Source of the DNA: Roseovarius bejariae
GTDB taxonomy: Bacteria > Pseudomonadota > Alphaproteobacteria > Rhodobacterales > Rhodobacteraceae
Length of the DNA stretch: 64,000 bases
Assembly (NCBI RefSeq): GCF_009669325.1
Contig: NZ_SZWE01000002.1
Location: 124,001 to 188,000, forward strand
Direction of reading: 5' to 3'
The position numbers and the translations under genes were made by a program. The notes under the pieces are model-generated. The model did not search any database. It was not told the DNA's origin and saw only the letters and a list, made by a program, of their open reading frames with translations. Positions 54,724 to 63,406 of this stretch are shown piece by piece; positions within the stretch are counted from its first letter, which is position 1; each line of letters opens with the position of its first letter.

Positions 54724-56781
54724 GTGGTTTCTGAGGTAGACGTAGAACATCGCGACGGGATCGCCGTTCTGGGATTGAACCGGCCGGTGGCCAACGCGCT
54801 TGCGCCATCTGTGCGCCGGGCGCTTCACCACGAGGTGAAGGCCGCTTTGGAAGATGCTGATATCCGGGCGATTGTGCTTAAGGGGATGGGGCAGGGGTTC
54901 TCATCCGGTGTGGACCTTGCCGAATACGAAGGTCCGCTGGAGGACCCATGGGTTGGTGACCTTTGTGGGCTGATCGAAGAGGCCCCTAAACCGATCGTGG
55001 CGTCGCTGCATGGTGCGGCATTGGGGGCAGGGTTCGAATTGGCGCTCGCGGCGCATGGACGAGTGGCCGATCGTGCCACACGGATTGCGCTTCCCGAAGT
55101 GACATTGGGGCTTGTCCCCGGCGCGGGCGGCACACAGCGCCTTGCCCGGATTACCGGGGCGCAGGTGGCGCTTGAATTCCTGTTATCTGGCCGCGCCACG
55201 GTGGCTGGCGATGCGAAACTGCGCAGGGTTTTCGATAGGCTTCTCGACGGTGATCCTTTGGAGGAGGCGATCTCTCTGGCCTCGGATATGGCCGCAGCGG
55301 GCACATGGACCCGAAGCAGGGACCGCGAGCCAGGATTGACGGACCCTGACGGCTATCAGCGCGCGGTGCAGGCCGTCGCCGCACGGGTCGGAGATGCCGA
55401 TAGCGCCGAGCGGGATATCGTCAGGTGCGTCGAGGCAGCGCAGCTTTTGCCGTTTGATCAGGGTATACTGTTTGAGCGCACTCAATTTGAGGACCGTTTG
55501 GTGTCGAAAGCGGCGCGGGCGTCTCGTCATCTCTTCGCTGCCGAACGCCGGGCAGGCGCGATGCCTGAACTCTCGAAGGGGCGCGCGCATCCTGTGAACA
55601 TTGTGGCCGTGTTGGCCAATGGCCAGATGGCGGTCGAGGTGGCAATTCAGTGTCTGGATGCCGGGCATGTGGTCATGCTGACGGATGGGGATAGGCAGCA
55701 GGCACATGCGATCAAGGCCCGTGTTTCGGCCATTTACGACGCGGCGATCACGCGGAAACGATTGGACAGCAAGGCCCGTGATGAGAGGCTTTCACGCTTG
55801 AAAATCGCGCCTGTCTCCGAGGGGCTCAAGCAGGCGGATCTCGTCTTGGATGATGGAACACAGGCAATGCCTGAGGGTGCCGCAGCGATCAAATCGAATG
55901 CAGTGTGGGCAAGCCTGCAAGGCGAAATGCCTGAGGCCGATCGCCTCAAGGCCGTAGGTGCGCAGGGGCAGCATGTTGTCCTGAAATACAGCCGCCCTGC
56001 GCACAGCACCTCCTTGGTCGAGCTTGCCGTTCCCGCGGATACAGGTCCTGATGCGGTTTCCAGCATCGTGCAGAACTATGCCAAAGCGGGGCGAACGGTG
56101 GTGCGAAGCGCGCTGTTTCCCGGCCTGCTGCGTGAAAACCTGTTCTTCTCCTTGTTCGGAGCCGCCTTGGCCTTGTGCCGTGCGGGTGTATCGCCCCAAA
56201 AAATTGATGAGGCCGCAAGTGAACTCGGGTTTCTCAAGGGGCCATTTGCCATGGCGGACGCCGAGGGATTGCCGCAGGTTCAGAACCGTCACAAGTCGCT
56301 TTGCGAGGCGCGCTCCCAAAACGTGCCCGAAGCCTTGTCGTTACTGTCGGCACGGATCGCGTCGGGGGCCAAAGGGCGTGCGGCGGGCAAAGGGATATTT
56401 CTCTATGAAGACGGAGGGGCGCACCCTGACCCGGAGCTTGCAGACTGGTTGACGGAATGGCGCAGGAATGCGCCCTTGGAGTTACCTGCGAACACAGATG
56501 TCATGCGAGCCCTGCATGCAGCATATATCAACGAAGCTGCCTGCTTGATTGAGGATAAAAGGGTTTTGCGCGCCTCGGATCTCGATGTCGTTGCCGTGAA
56601 AGGCATGGGCTATGATCGACGGCGTGGCGGGCCGCTCTTGCAGGCGGATTTCGCCGGGTTGCTCGCGATCATGCAGGATATGAAAAAACTGGCTCCACTT
56701 GATGAAGCCATCTGGAGGCCCCACCCGAGACTGGTCGAGATGGTCAAATACGGTGAAGGTTTCTTTGGCCGGGCTGTCTAG
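54724..56781 (+). CDS. FadJ-like multifunctional beta-oxidation protein with a degenerate dehydrogenase half
   Basis: A 685-residue fusion of an enoyl-CoA hydratase (residues about 1-190) and a 3-hydroxyacyl-CoA dehydrogenase (about 290-680). The hydratase keeps both catalytic Glu: AALGAGFELAL (Glu105) and ALPEVTLGLVPGAGG (Glu125). In the dehydrogenase the NAD loop reads VAVLANGQMAVEVAIQ (residues 294-309) instead of GxGxxG, and the catalytic His of GxHFFxP is replaced: GQHVVLKYSRPAH has Lys421 at that place. So only hydration is likely. GTG start. It is not next to a thiolase here. Confidence 0.88.
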   Translation: MVSEVDVEHRDGIAVLGLNRPVANALAPSVRRALHHEVKAALEDADIRAIVLKGMGQGFSSGVDLAEYEGPLEDPWVGDLCGLIEEAPKPIVASLHGAALGAGFELALAAHGRVADRATRIALPEVTLGLVPGAGGTQRLARITGAQVALEFLLSGRATVAGDAKLRRVFDRLLDGDPLEEAISLASDMAAAGTWTRSRDREPGLTDPDGYQRAVQAVAARVGDADSAERDIVRCVEAAQLLPFDQGILFERTQFEDRLVSKAARASRHLFAAERRAGAMPELSKGRAHPVNIVAVLANGQMAVEVAIQCLDAGHVVMLTDGDRQQAHAIKARVSAIYDAAITRKRLDSKARDERLSRLKIAPVSEGLKQADLVLDDGTQAMPEGAAAIKSNAVWASLQGEMPEADRLKAVGAQGQHVVLKYSRPAHSTSLVELAVPADTGPDAVSSIVQNYAKAGRTVVRSALFPGLLRENLFFSLFGAALALCRAGVSPQKIDEAASELGFLKGPFAMADAEGLPQVQNRHKSLCEARSQNVPEALSLLSARIASGAKGRAAGKGIFLYEDGGAHPDPELADWLTEWRRNAPLELPANTDVMRALHAAYINEAACLIEDKRVLRASDLDVVAVKGMGYDRRRGGPLLQADFAGLLAIMQDMKKLAPLDEAIWRPHPRLVEMVKYGEGFFGRAV

Positions 56782-56790
56782 GCGCGTATC

Positions 56791-57006
56791 TCACCCCAGC
56801 ATGATGCCTACAATCACCATCATCAGGCCGATCACCGAAACGAACAGGGCACCGGTATTCAGGGGGACGATTTTGCGCACCGCATCTCGCAGGGCCTCGT
56901 CGGACAGGCCGGATTTTCTTGCTTGCCAAACCTTGTAGATACACCAAAGCAGGCCGACCAGCCCCAGCAACGATATAAACGCGCCTGTCCAAATCAGAAT
57001 GTCCAT
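56791..57006 (-). CDS. Small two-helix membrane protein, 71 aa
   Basis: Helix 1 ILIWTGAFISLLGLVGLLWC (residues about 4-23), a charged middle (VWQARKSGLSDEALRDAVRK) and helix 2 (ALFVSVIGLMMVIVGIML). I do not recognise the family. GGAGGG lies six bases before the ATG at 57006; the second ATG upstream is too close to it. Convergent with the fadJ-like gene (9-bp gap). Confidence 0.7.
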   Translation of the reverse strand: MDILIWTGAFISLLGLVGLLWCIYKVWQARKSGLSDEALRDAVRKIVPLNTGALFVSVIGLMMVIVGIMLG

Positions 57007-57146
57007 GCGCATCCCTCCAACTTCGCAATCCTCAAATCGCCTATCGGATGGCGTCGGTAATCGCAAGCCAACGCCACAATATGCACCTTGCAGCACCCAT
57101 GCGAGACGGGTAGTCAGAAAACTCACTTAAAACCATGAGGCGTGCC

Positions 57147-57407
57147 ATGAATGATCTGAATCCCGATGCCAGCTATCGCGTCACCGCAGATGAACTTCGT
57201 CAGTTCATCGAACGTTTCGAGCGCCTCGAAATGGAAAAGAAAGACATTGCCGACCAGCAAAAAGAGATCATGGCCGAAGCCAAGTCTCGCGGCTACGACA
57301 CCAAGGTGATGCGCAAGGTGATCGCGTTACGCAAACGCGACAAGGACGATATTGCCGAGGAAGAGGCCGTTCTGGAGATGTACAAGGAGGCCTTGGGCAT
57401 GAGTTGA
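57147..57407 (+). CDS. gapR: GapR-family (DUF2312) nucleoid protein
   Basis: An 86-residue helical protein with the DUF2312 signature: YRVTADELRQFIERFERLE, KKDIADQQKEIMAEAKSRGY, DTKVMRKVIALRKRD. In Caulobacter GapR clamps overtwisted DNA ahead of replication and transcription forks and is essential for normal growth. I chose the ATG at 57147, with GAGG six bases ahead (itself inside an upstream ATG codon string). Confidence 0.93.
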   Translation: MNDLNPDASYRVTADELRQFIERFERLEMEKKDIADQQKEIMAEAKSRGYDTKVMRKVIALRKRDKDDIAEEEAVLEMYKEALGMS

Positions 57408-57416
57408 GCCCGGGCC

Positions 57417-58292
57417 TCATGGCGAGATCAAGTTGATCCCTGGAATTCGCTCGATCTCGTAGATGTCCTCGTCATAGAGGTCTGTCAGGCGGTTGATCAT
57501 CTCTTCCGTCCATCCGGGAACATCCAGTTCTTCTTCGATGGCGGTTTCTTCTGCGAATTTATCGAGAAACGCCACGATCACGCGACGTTTTTGGGCTTCG
57601 GTCATCCCGGGATGATCACTCATGTACGTCCTGAAGCGCGACCGGCCCGGTTTGCTCATGATTTCGAAAAGTAGCGAGAATTCGCCCTCGAACTCCGTGT
57701 TCGGGTCAAGCCCGGCGATTTCCCGTACAACCTGTCCCCATATGAGAGGGGTATCTTCATTGCACCAAACGGTGATTGGCATGTCCGGGAAGGCTTGCCG
57801 CAAGCGGGCAATCAACTCGGACCATCGAATGACCGTGGGTGCCACACCGTTCAGATAATCCGCCATGCTGGTTTGCGGGGCCTCGTTGAACATGGCCGGA
57901 AGGAAACTCGCCGGGTTTCGGATGGCGAGGCACAATTCGATCTGATCGCCTGCGAAAATCTGGTGGAATGCGGCCATGCGAGCATCGGCCGCTGAATAGA
58001 GGACACCACCGGACGCTGCCATTCGGGGCGTTCCGAAAAAGCCATGGTTCGACAAAATGAGCCTGTCGGCGGTGTCGTCTTCCACAATCGCGTCATGTGC
58101 TACGCCGCGCGCATCCGGTGACAGGCCTGTATTCGCCGCCGCATGCAGCATGTCGCGCAGCAGTTTACGGTAGCGCGTGACGCTAGGCACGTGCGTTCCG
58201 CGTTCCGCTAGAAGGTCTCGGTTCGCAGCGAGGCATTTGATCAACCGATCCTCATCGGTCATATGCGCGCCTGCGTGAATAACGACCTGCAT
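57417..58292 (-). CDS. Sulfotransferase-fold protein with a degenerate phosphosulfate loop
   Basis: About 291 residues. The start MQVVIHAGAHMTDEDRLIKC aligns with the PAPS loop of bacterial sulfotransferases (HxGxHKTGTT), but the Lys-Thr-Gly-Thr-Thr core is replaced by MTDEDR, so co-substrate binding is doubtful. LCLAIRNPASFLPAMFNEA corresponds to the second (3'-phosphate) motif RxPxxxxxS-like. The C-terminal part is acidic and helical. Function unknown; it may bind a carbohydrate without catalysis. The gene ends beside gapR. Confidence 0.55.
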   Translation of the reverse strand: MQVVIHAGAHMTDEDRLIKCLAANRDLLAERGTHVPSVTRYRKLLRDMLHAAANTGLSPDARGVAHDAIVEDDTADRLILSNHGFFGTPRMAASGGVLYSAADARMAAFHQIFAGDQIELCLAIRNPASFLPAMFNEAPQTSMADYLNGVAPTVIRWSELIARLRQAFPDMPITVWCNEDTPLIWGQVVREIAGLDPNTEFEGEFSLLFEIMSKPGRSRFRTYMSDHPGMTEAQKRRVIVAFLDKFAEETAIEEELDVPGWTEEMINRLTDLYDEDIYEIERIPGINLISP

Positions 58293-58422
58293 TCGCAATC
58301 CGTTCATGAAAGTTCAGAGAAGCGCCGCCAATATAGTCGCTTTCACAGACAGTTAAACCGCTTTTCCAAAGGTGCGATTCTGTCTTGCATCAAGGTCACG
58401 TTCTGCGTATCCACGGCGCCGT

Positions 58423-58498
58423 GCCCCTATAGCTCAGCTGGTAGAGCAACTGATTTGTAATCAGTAGGTCGGGAGTTCGAGTCTCTCTGGGGGCACCA
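58423..58498 (+). tRNA. tRNA-Thr (anticodon UGU)
   Basis: A 76-nt cloverleaf with acceptor GCCCCTA/TGGGGGC, D-arm GCTCAGCTGGTAGAGC, anticodon arm ACTGA-TTTGTAA-TCAGT (anticodon TGT), T-arm TCGGGAGTTCGAGTCTCTCTG and an encoded CCA end. The gap 58308-58422 and 58499-58654 around it show no gene. Confidence 0.97.
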
Positions 58499-58654
58499 CT
58501 GAAGTCACTCCTGTATTATCAATGCGGCCTGCACTTTTTATTATCCAGCCTCCGCAGGGTGTGGAGCTGGGGCAGAGAGGCGCAACTCAGGTAAATGTTG
58601 TATCTATGCGGGGTTGATCGGCTTTGGCATACTGTCGTGTGTCAGACAAATTCA

Positions 58655-59347
58655 TTATTGCGATACGTAATTCAGAAGCCCTCGCCCTCCATCTTCAATA
58701 TCATGGTATATCGCATCACTTGCACTTGCAGGGTCATTATTGCGAAGCGCGTCGAGAATACGCTGGTGTGGGTGTGACGCCCAGTTCGTGGGCAAGCCGG
58801 AGTCATACAGATGGGTCAGGATAGGACCACATCGTACCCAAAGCCCCTCAATGATTTCATAGGTCAGGGGAAGTTTGGCCATTTTGGCAAGCTGCAAGTG
58901 AAACTGGGTGTTCAGATCAACGGCCTCCCTGTAATTTCCGTGCTTCAGGGACTGCATGAATTGACGATTCAGATCATCAAGCGCCTGTTTTTCATCTTCA
59001 TGGGCGATCTGGGCGGCCTGGGCTGCGCAGCGGCCTTCAAGATCCTTCCGGATGTCGCGTATTTCCAGCAACTCTGCTTTCGTCAGATCTGGAACGATCA
59101 CCGTTCCTCGGTCGTTGAGAGTTAAGGCGCGCTCTACGACAAGGCGGGTCAAGGCTTCGCGCATAGGCGTGGGACTAATGCCGAACCGTGCCGACGTGGG
59201 GCGAAGGGGAAGCTGGTTGCCGGGCTCCAGATGGCCTCGCATCAATGCATCCCGTAAGGCGTTATAGGCCCTGTCACTGAGGTTTTTCTTAACGTTTGGT
59301 CGTTCCCGAGGTTCGGGTTCTTGTCGACTACCCGAGTCTTTAACCAT
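58655..59347 (-). CDS. GntR-family (FCD) transcriptional regulator
   Basis: A 230-residue FadR-like repressor: winged helix (SDRAYNALRDALMRGHLEPG, FGISPTPMREALTRLV) and an FCD ligand-binding domain (EIRDIRKDLEGRCAAQAA, NTQFHLQLAKMA, with Asp and His metal ligands, and SHPHQRILDAL). Such regulators respond to small organic acids or amino-acid-derived ligands. The gene lies 323 bp downstream of the PLP decarboxylase on the same strand, whose control is the likely role. Confidence 0.9.
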   Translation of the reverse strand: MVKDSGSRQEPEPRERPNVKKNLSDRAYNALRDALMRGHLEPGNQLPLRPTSARFGISPTPMREALTRLVVERALTLNDRGTVIVPDLTKAELLEIRDIRKDLEGRCAAQAAQIAHEDEKQALDDLNRQFMQSLKHGNYREAVDLNTQFHLQLAKMAKLPLTYEIIEGLWVRCGPILTHLYDSGLPTNWASHPHQRILDALRNNDPASASDAIYHDIEDGGRGLLNYVSQ

Positions 59348-59670
59348 GATTTCTACCTTTTTACCTAACTTGCGGGAGGGGCCTTTGGATATGATAGTCC
59401 GAGAAGTCTTTGCAGTCGCAATGGGTTATGGGGTTATGGTACGATACACGCTGTTGCGCCCGAAGTGGAGTGCTTCGATCCGGTGAGACGATCTGACCCG
59501 ACCTCGGCAACTCTTGGGCCGAAGTGGCCAGACGAATTGACACAAGCTATCGTTGGGAACACACCCTCTCAATCTGTCACCGCCCGATCTGTGACAGCGG
59601 CGGTGCAAGCCTCATATCGAGTGTCTATTGAGGGGGAAACGCCCAGCACAATAATAACTGGCGCGGACAC
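59348..59670. other. 323-bp gap without a recognisable gene
   Basis: Between the GntR gene and the decarboxylase stop. No tRNA, strong terminator or conserved protein segment was found; short open frames here lack ribosome sites or domain-like sequence. It should hold the GntR promoter and the decarboxylase 3' region. Confidence 0.5.
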
Positions 59671-61080
59671 TCACATTGGCGCAGCAAGAAGTTCAAGCGT
59701 ACGCTGAATGTCCTCTGCCGTGGTGAGCGGATTGATCGTGCACAGCCTGAGCGCAGTTCGGCCATGCAAACTGGTTGTCGATACCGTGGCGAATCCGCTT
59801 TCGGACAATCGGTTGGCGCGTTTGGCGTGATCCTCCGAATCCGCGCCATTCCGTGCAAAGCACACAATGCCAAGCTGGGCGTGGGAGAGAACGTCCCATG
59901 TCTCCGGAGCGGCTCGAAGTTGCCTCTCGGCTTCCTCGGCAAGAGCGATCCCATGCGCAACGCCCTCTCGGAAAGATTGAGCGCCATATGTTCTAAGAGA
60001 CATCCAAAGCTTCAAGGCCCGCGAACGCCGGGTCAATTCCAGCGACCGGTTGCCGTAGTTCACTTCGTTATCGGCTTGAACATCCTTGAGGTATTCCGGG
60101 TTCATCGAAAAGCACCGATCAAGGGCCCCGGGCCGTGTCACAAAGCACATTCCCAGATCATAGGGCTGGAAGAACCACTTATGAGGGTCCAGAACGACAG
60201 AGTCAGCGCGCTCAAGCCCCTTCAAGACCTCACGTCCGTCTTGCGTTATGGCGGCAGGGGCACCATAGGCCCCGTCAACGTGCAGCCAAATATTGTGCTG
60301 CTCACAGATATCCGCAATGGCCTCAAGTGGGTCTGCCGCACCGGTATTCGTTGTGCCCGCGGTCGCGACGACCATCATGGGCTTCAACCCTTTGCCGATA
60401 TCCTCTTCGATCGATGCGGCAAGGACATCGGGGCACATCCGCAGGGTCTCGTCCGACGGCAGAATACGGATTTCCTCATCATTCAATCCCATCTGCCGCA
60501 GGTTGCGCGGCAGGGACGCGTGAGTTTGATCCATGAGATAAGCCACACCACGCCCCACCTCGGACCGTGCGACGCAGAAACCGGTAAAGTTCGCCAACGA
60601 CCCGCCCGAAAGCAAAACACCCTCGGTCTGTGACGGCAGCCCCAGCATTTCGGCAACCCAGGACACGACGGTGTTCTCCACAATAGCAGTCCCCGAGCCG
60701 CCACCCCAACTGGCGCAAATGCTGTTGAAGCCGGTTCCCATCCAGTCCCCGAGTATCGCAGCAAACGACGCCGGCCCGGGCACACGGGCGAAATACCTGG
60801 GGTGGTCTCCATGTTGCATATGCCCAAGCGCAACCTCTGCCATCAGATCCAGAGAGGCGTCGGGGTCCATCGGCATGTTGGGAAGGGCGCCTCCCAACTG
60901 GTTTGTCAGGTCCGCCGCATCGCCCGTCGTTACCACGGGCTCTGCATTGCGTCTTTCGAAACGATCCACCACCATATCAACCACCTTGTGCCCAAGGCGT
61001 CGCATCTCTTCTGCGCTCAGGCCAAGGGTGTCGGGGGGAACCTGAAACGGGTCCTCTGAAAAGGGTGGCTTACGTGCCAT
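59671..61080 (-). CDS. Group II PLP-dependent amino-acid decarboxylase
   Basis: About 469 residues. HVDGAYGAPAAI (PLP-binding Asp and substrate His region) and LDPHKWFFQPYDLG (Schiff-base Lys) are typical of the aromatic-amino-acid/glutamate/diaminobutyrate decarboxylase group; SGGSLANFTGFCVAR is the phosphate loop. The substrate cannot be set from sequence alone; tyrosine, tryptophan or diaminobutyrate are all possible. The ATG at 61080 (MARKPPFSED) is preferred over a TTG nine codons earlier. Confidence 0.9.
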   Translation of the reverse strand: MARKPPFSEDPFQVPPDTLGLSAEEMRRLGHKVVDMVVDRFERRNAEPVVTTGDAADLTNQLGGALPNMPMDPDASLDLMAEVALGHMQHGDHPRYFARVPGPASFAAILGDWMGTGFNSICASWGGGSGTAIVENTVVSWVAEMLGLPSQTEGVLLSGGSLANFTGFCVARSEVGRGVAYLMDQTHASLPRNLRQMGLNDEEIRILPSDETLRMCPDVLAASIEEDIGKGLKPMMVVATAGTTNTGAADPLEAIADICEQHNIWLHVDGAYGAPAAITQDGREVLKGLERADSVVLDPHKWFFQPYDLGMCFVTRPGALDRCFSMNPEYLKDVQADNEVNYGNRSLELTRRSRALKLWMSLRTYGAQSFREGVAHGIALAEEAERQLRAAPETWDVLSHAQLGIVCFARNGADSEDHAKRANRLSESGFATVSTTSLHGRTALRLCTINPLTTAEDIQRTLELLAAPM

Positions 61081-61200
61081 GGTCGGTCTCTCGTGTTGTT
61101 CGGCCAAGGCTTGGACCGACTGAGGGCGATTTGCAATGCCTTACTCCGGATTGCCCGGATTAGGGCCAATCGCCCTCCCACACATTCTGGGGGCCTGACC

Positions 61201-61806
61201 CTAGTTCAATACCCTGCGCCCGACACATTTACGCGCTAAGGGCTGTACCTGACATCCATTGGTGCTTTCACCCAAGTGATAGCTTTCCGACCATGCATTA
61301 TCCGACAGGATCAATTCATGCTGATCGAAAAGAAGGTGGATATATGTAATCGTTTTTGCGGGGGCTTTATCGATGCCCGGTTTGCCAAGAAGGTCGCATG
61401 CTTGGATGAGACATTCGGATTCCCCTATCGAATCCACCAAGGTCTTCTCGGTTGTCAAAAAGCGGTGTCCGGGAGACACGACAAGATCGCGATCCGGAAG
61501 GGACGGGCCCAGGGTGCCTGCCTTGATCCTTACCGGGCAGAGCCCCTCGTCATGAACCACAGACGCCACTGAAAGTTCGCGTCGTCCGGCCCAAAGCAAG
61601 GGCTGAAATCCCCGGTCCCGCGTCAATATGCGGTCGCCCTGTTTGAGGTCCTCGACCAAACGTTTGCCAGACAATGTGGTGATCGCCGTACCCGGGGTAA
61701 AGCAAGTGACCGCCCGCCCACGCCCCCTTGGGGGATTTTTGCGCCATTGGTTGCGATCATTGGTGTTTTCAACTGGGGGGTCGTATTTTGATACTGTGGT
61801 AATCAT
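61201..61806 (-). CDS. Stand-alone Hint-domain protein
   Basis: About 201 residues with a Hint_2 (hedgehog/intein-type) fold: VTCFTPGTAITTLSGKRLVE (Cys nucleophile), QGDRILTRDRGFQPLLWAG, IKAGTLGPSLPDRDLVVSPG with HRFLTT, and YIHLLFDQHELILSDNAWSE. Such domains can splice or cleave themselves; in Rhodobacterales they often end large secreted proteins, but here nothing precedes the Hint core except about 33 residues. The C-terminal tail is short. The start may be 13 codons further upstream. Located in an AT-richer stretch. Confidence 0.8.
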   Translation of the reverse strand: MITTVSKYDPPVENTNDRNQWRKNPPRGRGRAVTCFTPGTAITTLSGKRLVEDLKQGDRILTRDRGFQPLLWAGRRELSVASVVHDEGLCPVRIKAGTLGPSLPDRDLVVSPGHRFLTTEKTLVDSIGESECLIQACDLLGKPGIDKAPAKTITYIHLLFDQHELILSDNAWSESYHLGESTNGCQVQPLARKCVGRRVLN

Positions 61807-62038
61807 ATTCAACCAACACTCGTAACTATTTATTGAGCTTTTCAAATCAAAGCGTCACAAGAACAATTCGTTCACTTTATCATGAGTTTTAATATGGACT
61901 TGGTTTGTGGCTGAATTTGGGGCATCTCGGGTAGAGGCTTTGGATTTTGCGGAGGATCCTCAACTATCGGGCGATACTGCGTGACAGGAAACCGGATCAC
62001 TCCGCGCATCAACATGACAATTGAAAGGATCAGGCAGC

Positions 62039-63268
62039 ATGGATTTTGGAATGCGTCCGGAAAACAAGGCATTGCTGGATCGTGTCCGCGCGATGGTGCG
62101 CGATGACATCATGCCCAAAGAAGCCGCCTACGCCGCCGAAATCGGTAAAGGCGATCGTTGGCAGTATACACAAACGCAGGCCGAAATCCTCGAAGGACTG
62201 AAGGCAAAGGCAAAGGCGGCGGGTCTTTGGAACTTCTGGCTGACTGACAGTGACAAGGGCTTCGGCCTGACGACAGTCGAATATGCCTGTTTTGCCGAGG
62301 AAATGGGAAAAACGCCGATGGGCGCAGAGGTGTTCAATTGCAATGCCCCCGACACCGGCAACATGGAAGTCTTCGAAAAATACGGCACCGACGCGATGAA
62401 ACAGCAATGGTTCGCCCCACTGCTGGAAGGCCAGATTCGCAGTGCCTACCTCATGACAGAACCAGATGTCGCCAGTTCGGATGCCACCAATATCTCCATG
62501 TCCTGTGTGCGTGATGGGGATGATTATGTTCTGAATGGCGAGAAATGGTGGGCCACCGGCGCGGGCGATCCGCGGTGTTCGGTCTATATCGTGATGGTGA
62601 AAACGGGTGGCGATGATCTTCCAAAACACCAGCGTCATTCGATGATCGTGGTCCCCGCCGACACCCCGGGTATCGAAAAACTGCGCCCGATGGAGGTATA
62701 TGGCCATGATGATGCGCCGCACGGCCATATGCATTTCCGATTCACAGATGTGCGAGTGCCAGCCGAGAACCTGCTGTTGGGCGAGGGGCGTGGCTTCGAA
62801 ATCGCGCAGGGCCGTCTTGGGCCGGGGCGTATTCACCACTGTATGCGCGCCATCGGGCAGGCCGAGGCGGCACTTGAGATGATGTGCCGCCGCGCGTTGG
62901 AGCGGGAAGCCTTTGGAAAACCTCTACATCAGCTTGGGGCAAACTATGACATCATCGCCGAATGCCGGATGGAGATCGAGCAGGCCCGCCTGCTATGCCT
63001 CAAGGCCGCCTGGATGATGGACCAGGGCGATCCGCGCGCCGCCGCGCCCTGGATACACCAGATCAAGGTGGTCGCGCCGCGCGCCGCACTCAAGGTCGTG
63101 GATGAAGCAGTTCAAATGTTCGGCGCGCAAGGCATCAGTCAGGACGTGCCACTATCCGCCATGTGGACACATCTGCGGACACTGCGCCTCGCCGATGGCC
63201 CCGATGCCGTCCACCGCCGTCAGGTCGCGCGCGCTGAACTACGGAAACACACACAGCAAAAGGTGTAA
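62039..63268 (+). CDS. Acyl-CoA dehydrogenase, ACAD10/11-like
   Basis: A 409-residue flavoprotein: AYLMTEPDVASSDATNISMS, LNGEKWWATGAGDPRCSVYI (FAD and substrate region), RLGPGRIHHCMRAIGQAEAA and QMFGAQGISQDVPLSAMWTH. These match the ACAD10/ACAD11-like group found in bacteria. It oxidises an acyl-CoA to the enoyl-CoA, passing electrons to ETF. Start ATG 62039, AAAGGA upstream. The thioesterase gene converges from the other side of a repeat. Confidence 0.9.
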   Translation: MDFGMRPENKALLDRVRAMVRDDIMPKEAAYAAEIGKGDRWQYTQTQAEILEGLKAKAKAAGLWNFWLTDSDKGFGLTTVEYACFAEEMGKTPMGAEVFNCNAPDTGNMEVFEKYGTDAMKQQWFAPLLEGQIRSAYLMTEPDVASSDATNISMSCVRDGDDYVLNGEKWWATGAGDPRCSVYIVMVKTGGDDLPKHQRHSMIVVPADTPGIEKLRPMEVYGHDDAPHGHMHFRFTDVRVPAENLLLGEGRGFEIAQGRLGPGRIHHCMRAIGQAEAALEMMCRRALEREAFGKPLHQLGANYDIIAECRMEIEQARLLCLKAAWMMDQGDPRAAAPWIHQIKVVAPRAALKVVDEAVQMFGAQGISQDVPLSAMWTHLRTLRLADGPDAVHRRQVARAELRKHTQQKV

Positions 63269-63291
63269 GGGCGCGATACTGGAATGTCCCG

Positions 63292-63354
63292 TCTTCATCT
63301 TTCTCGAAATACTCCCGCCGGAGGCACCCGAGCCGATCACCAGAGGTGATCGGC
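63292..63354. repeat. Intergenic repeat, copy C, with hairpin
   Basis: TCTTCATCTTTCTCGAAATA followed by CTCCCGCCGGAGGC (63292-63325) and then the perfect hairpin GCCGATCACC-AGA-GGTGATCGGC (63332-63354), a further GTGCGC/GCGCAC stem near 63365-63385. It lies between convergent genes and has the motif-plus-hairpin layout of copies A, B and D. Confidence 0.75.
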
Positions 63355-63406
63355 GAGATACAAAGCGTGCGCCTTGGCGCGCACCGCTTGATCTGCTGCT
63401 CGCGGG

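Noticed and set aside
59361..59707. Short open frames in the gap between the GntR gene and the decarboxylase
   Set aside because: No ribosome sites, no domain-like composition, and none resembles a known protein fragment.
58423..61200. A genomic island integrated at tRNA-Thr
   Set aside because: No integrase is present. The only downstream match to the tRNA 3' end is about 9 bp (TCTGGGGGC near 61184), which is too short to call an attachment site.
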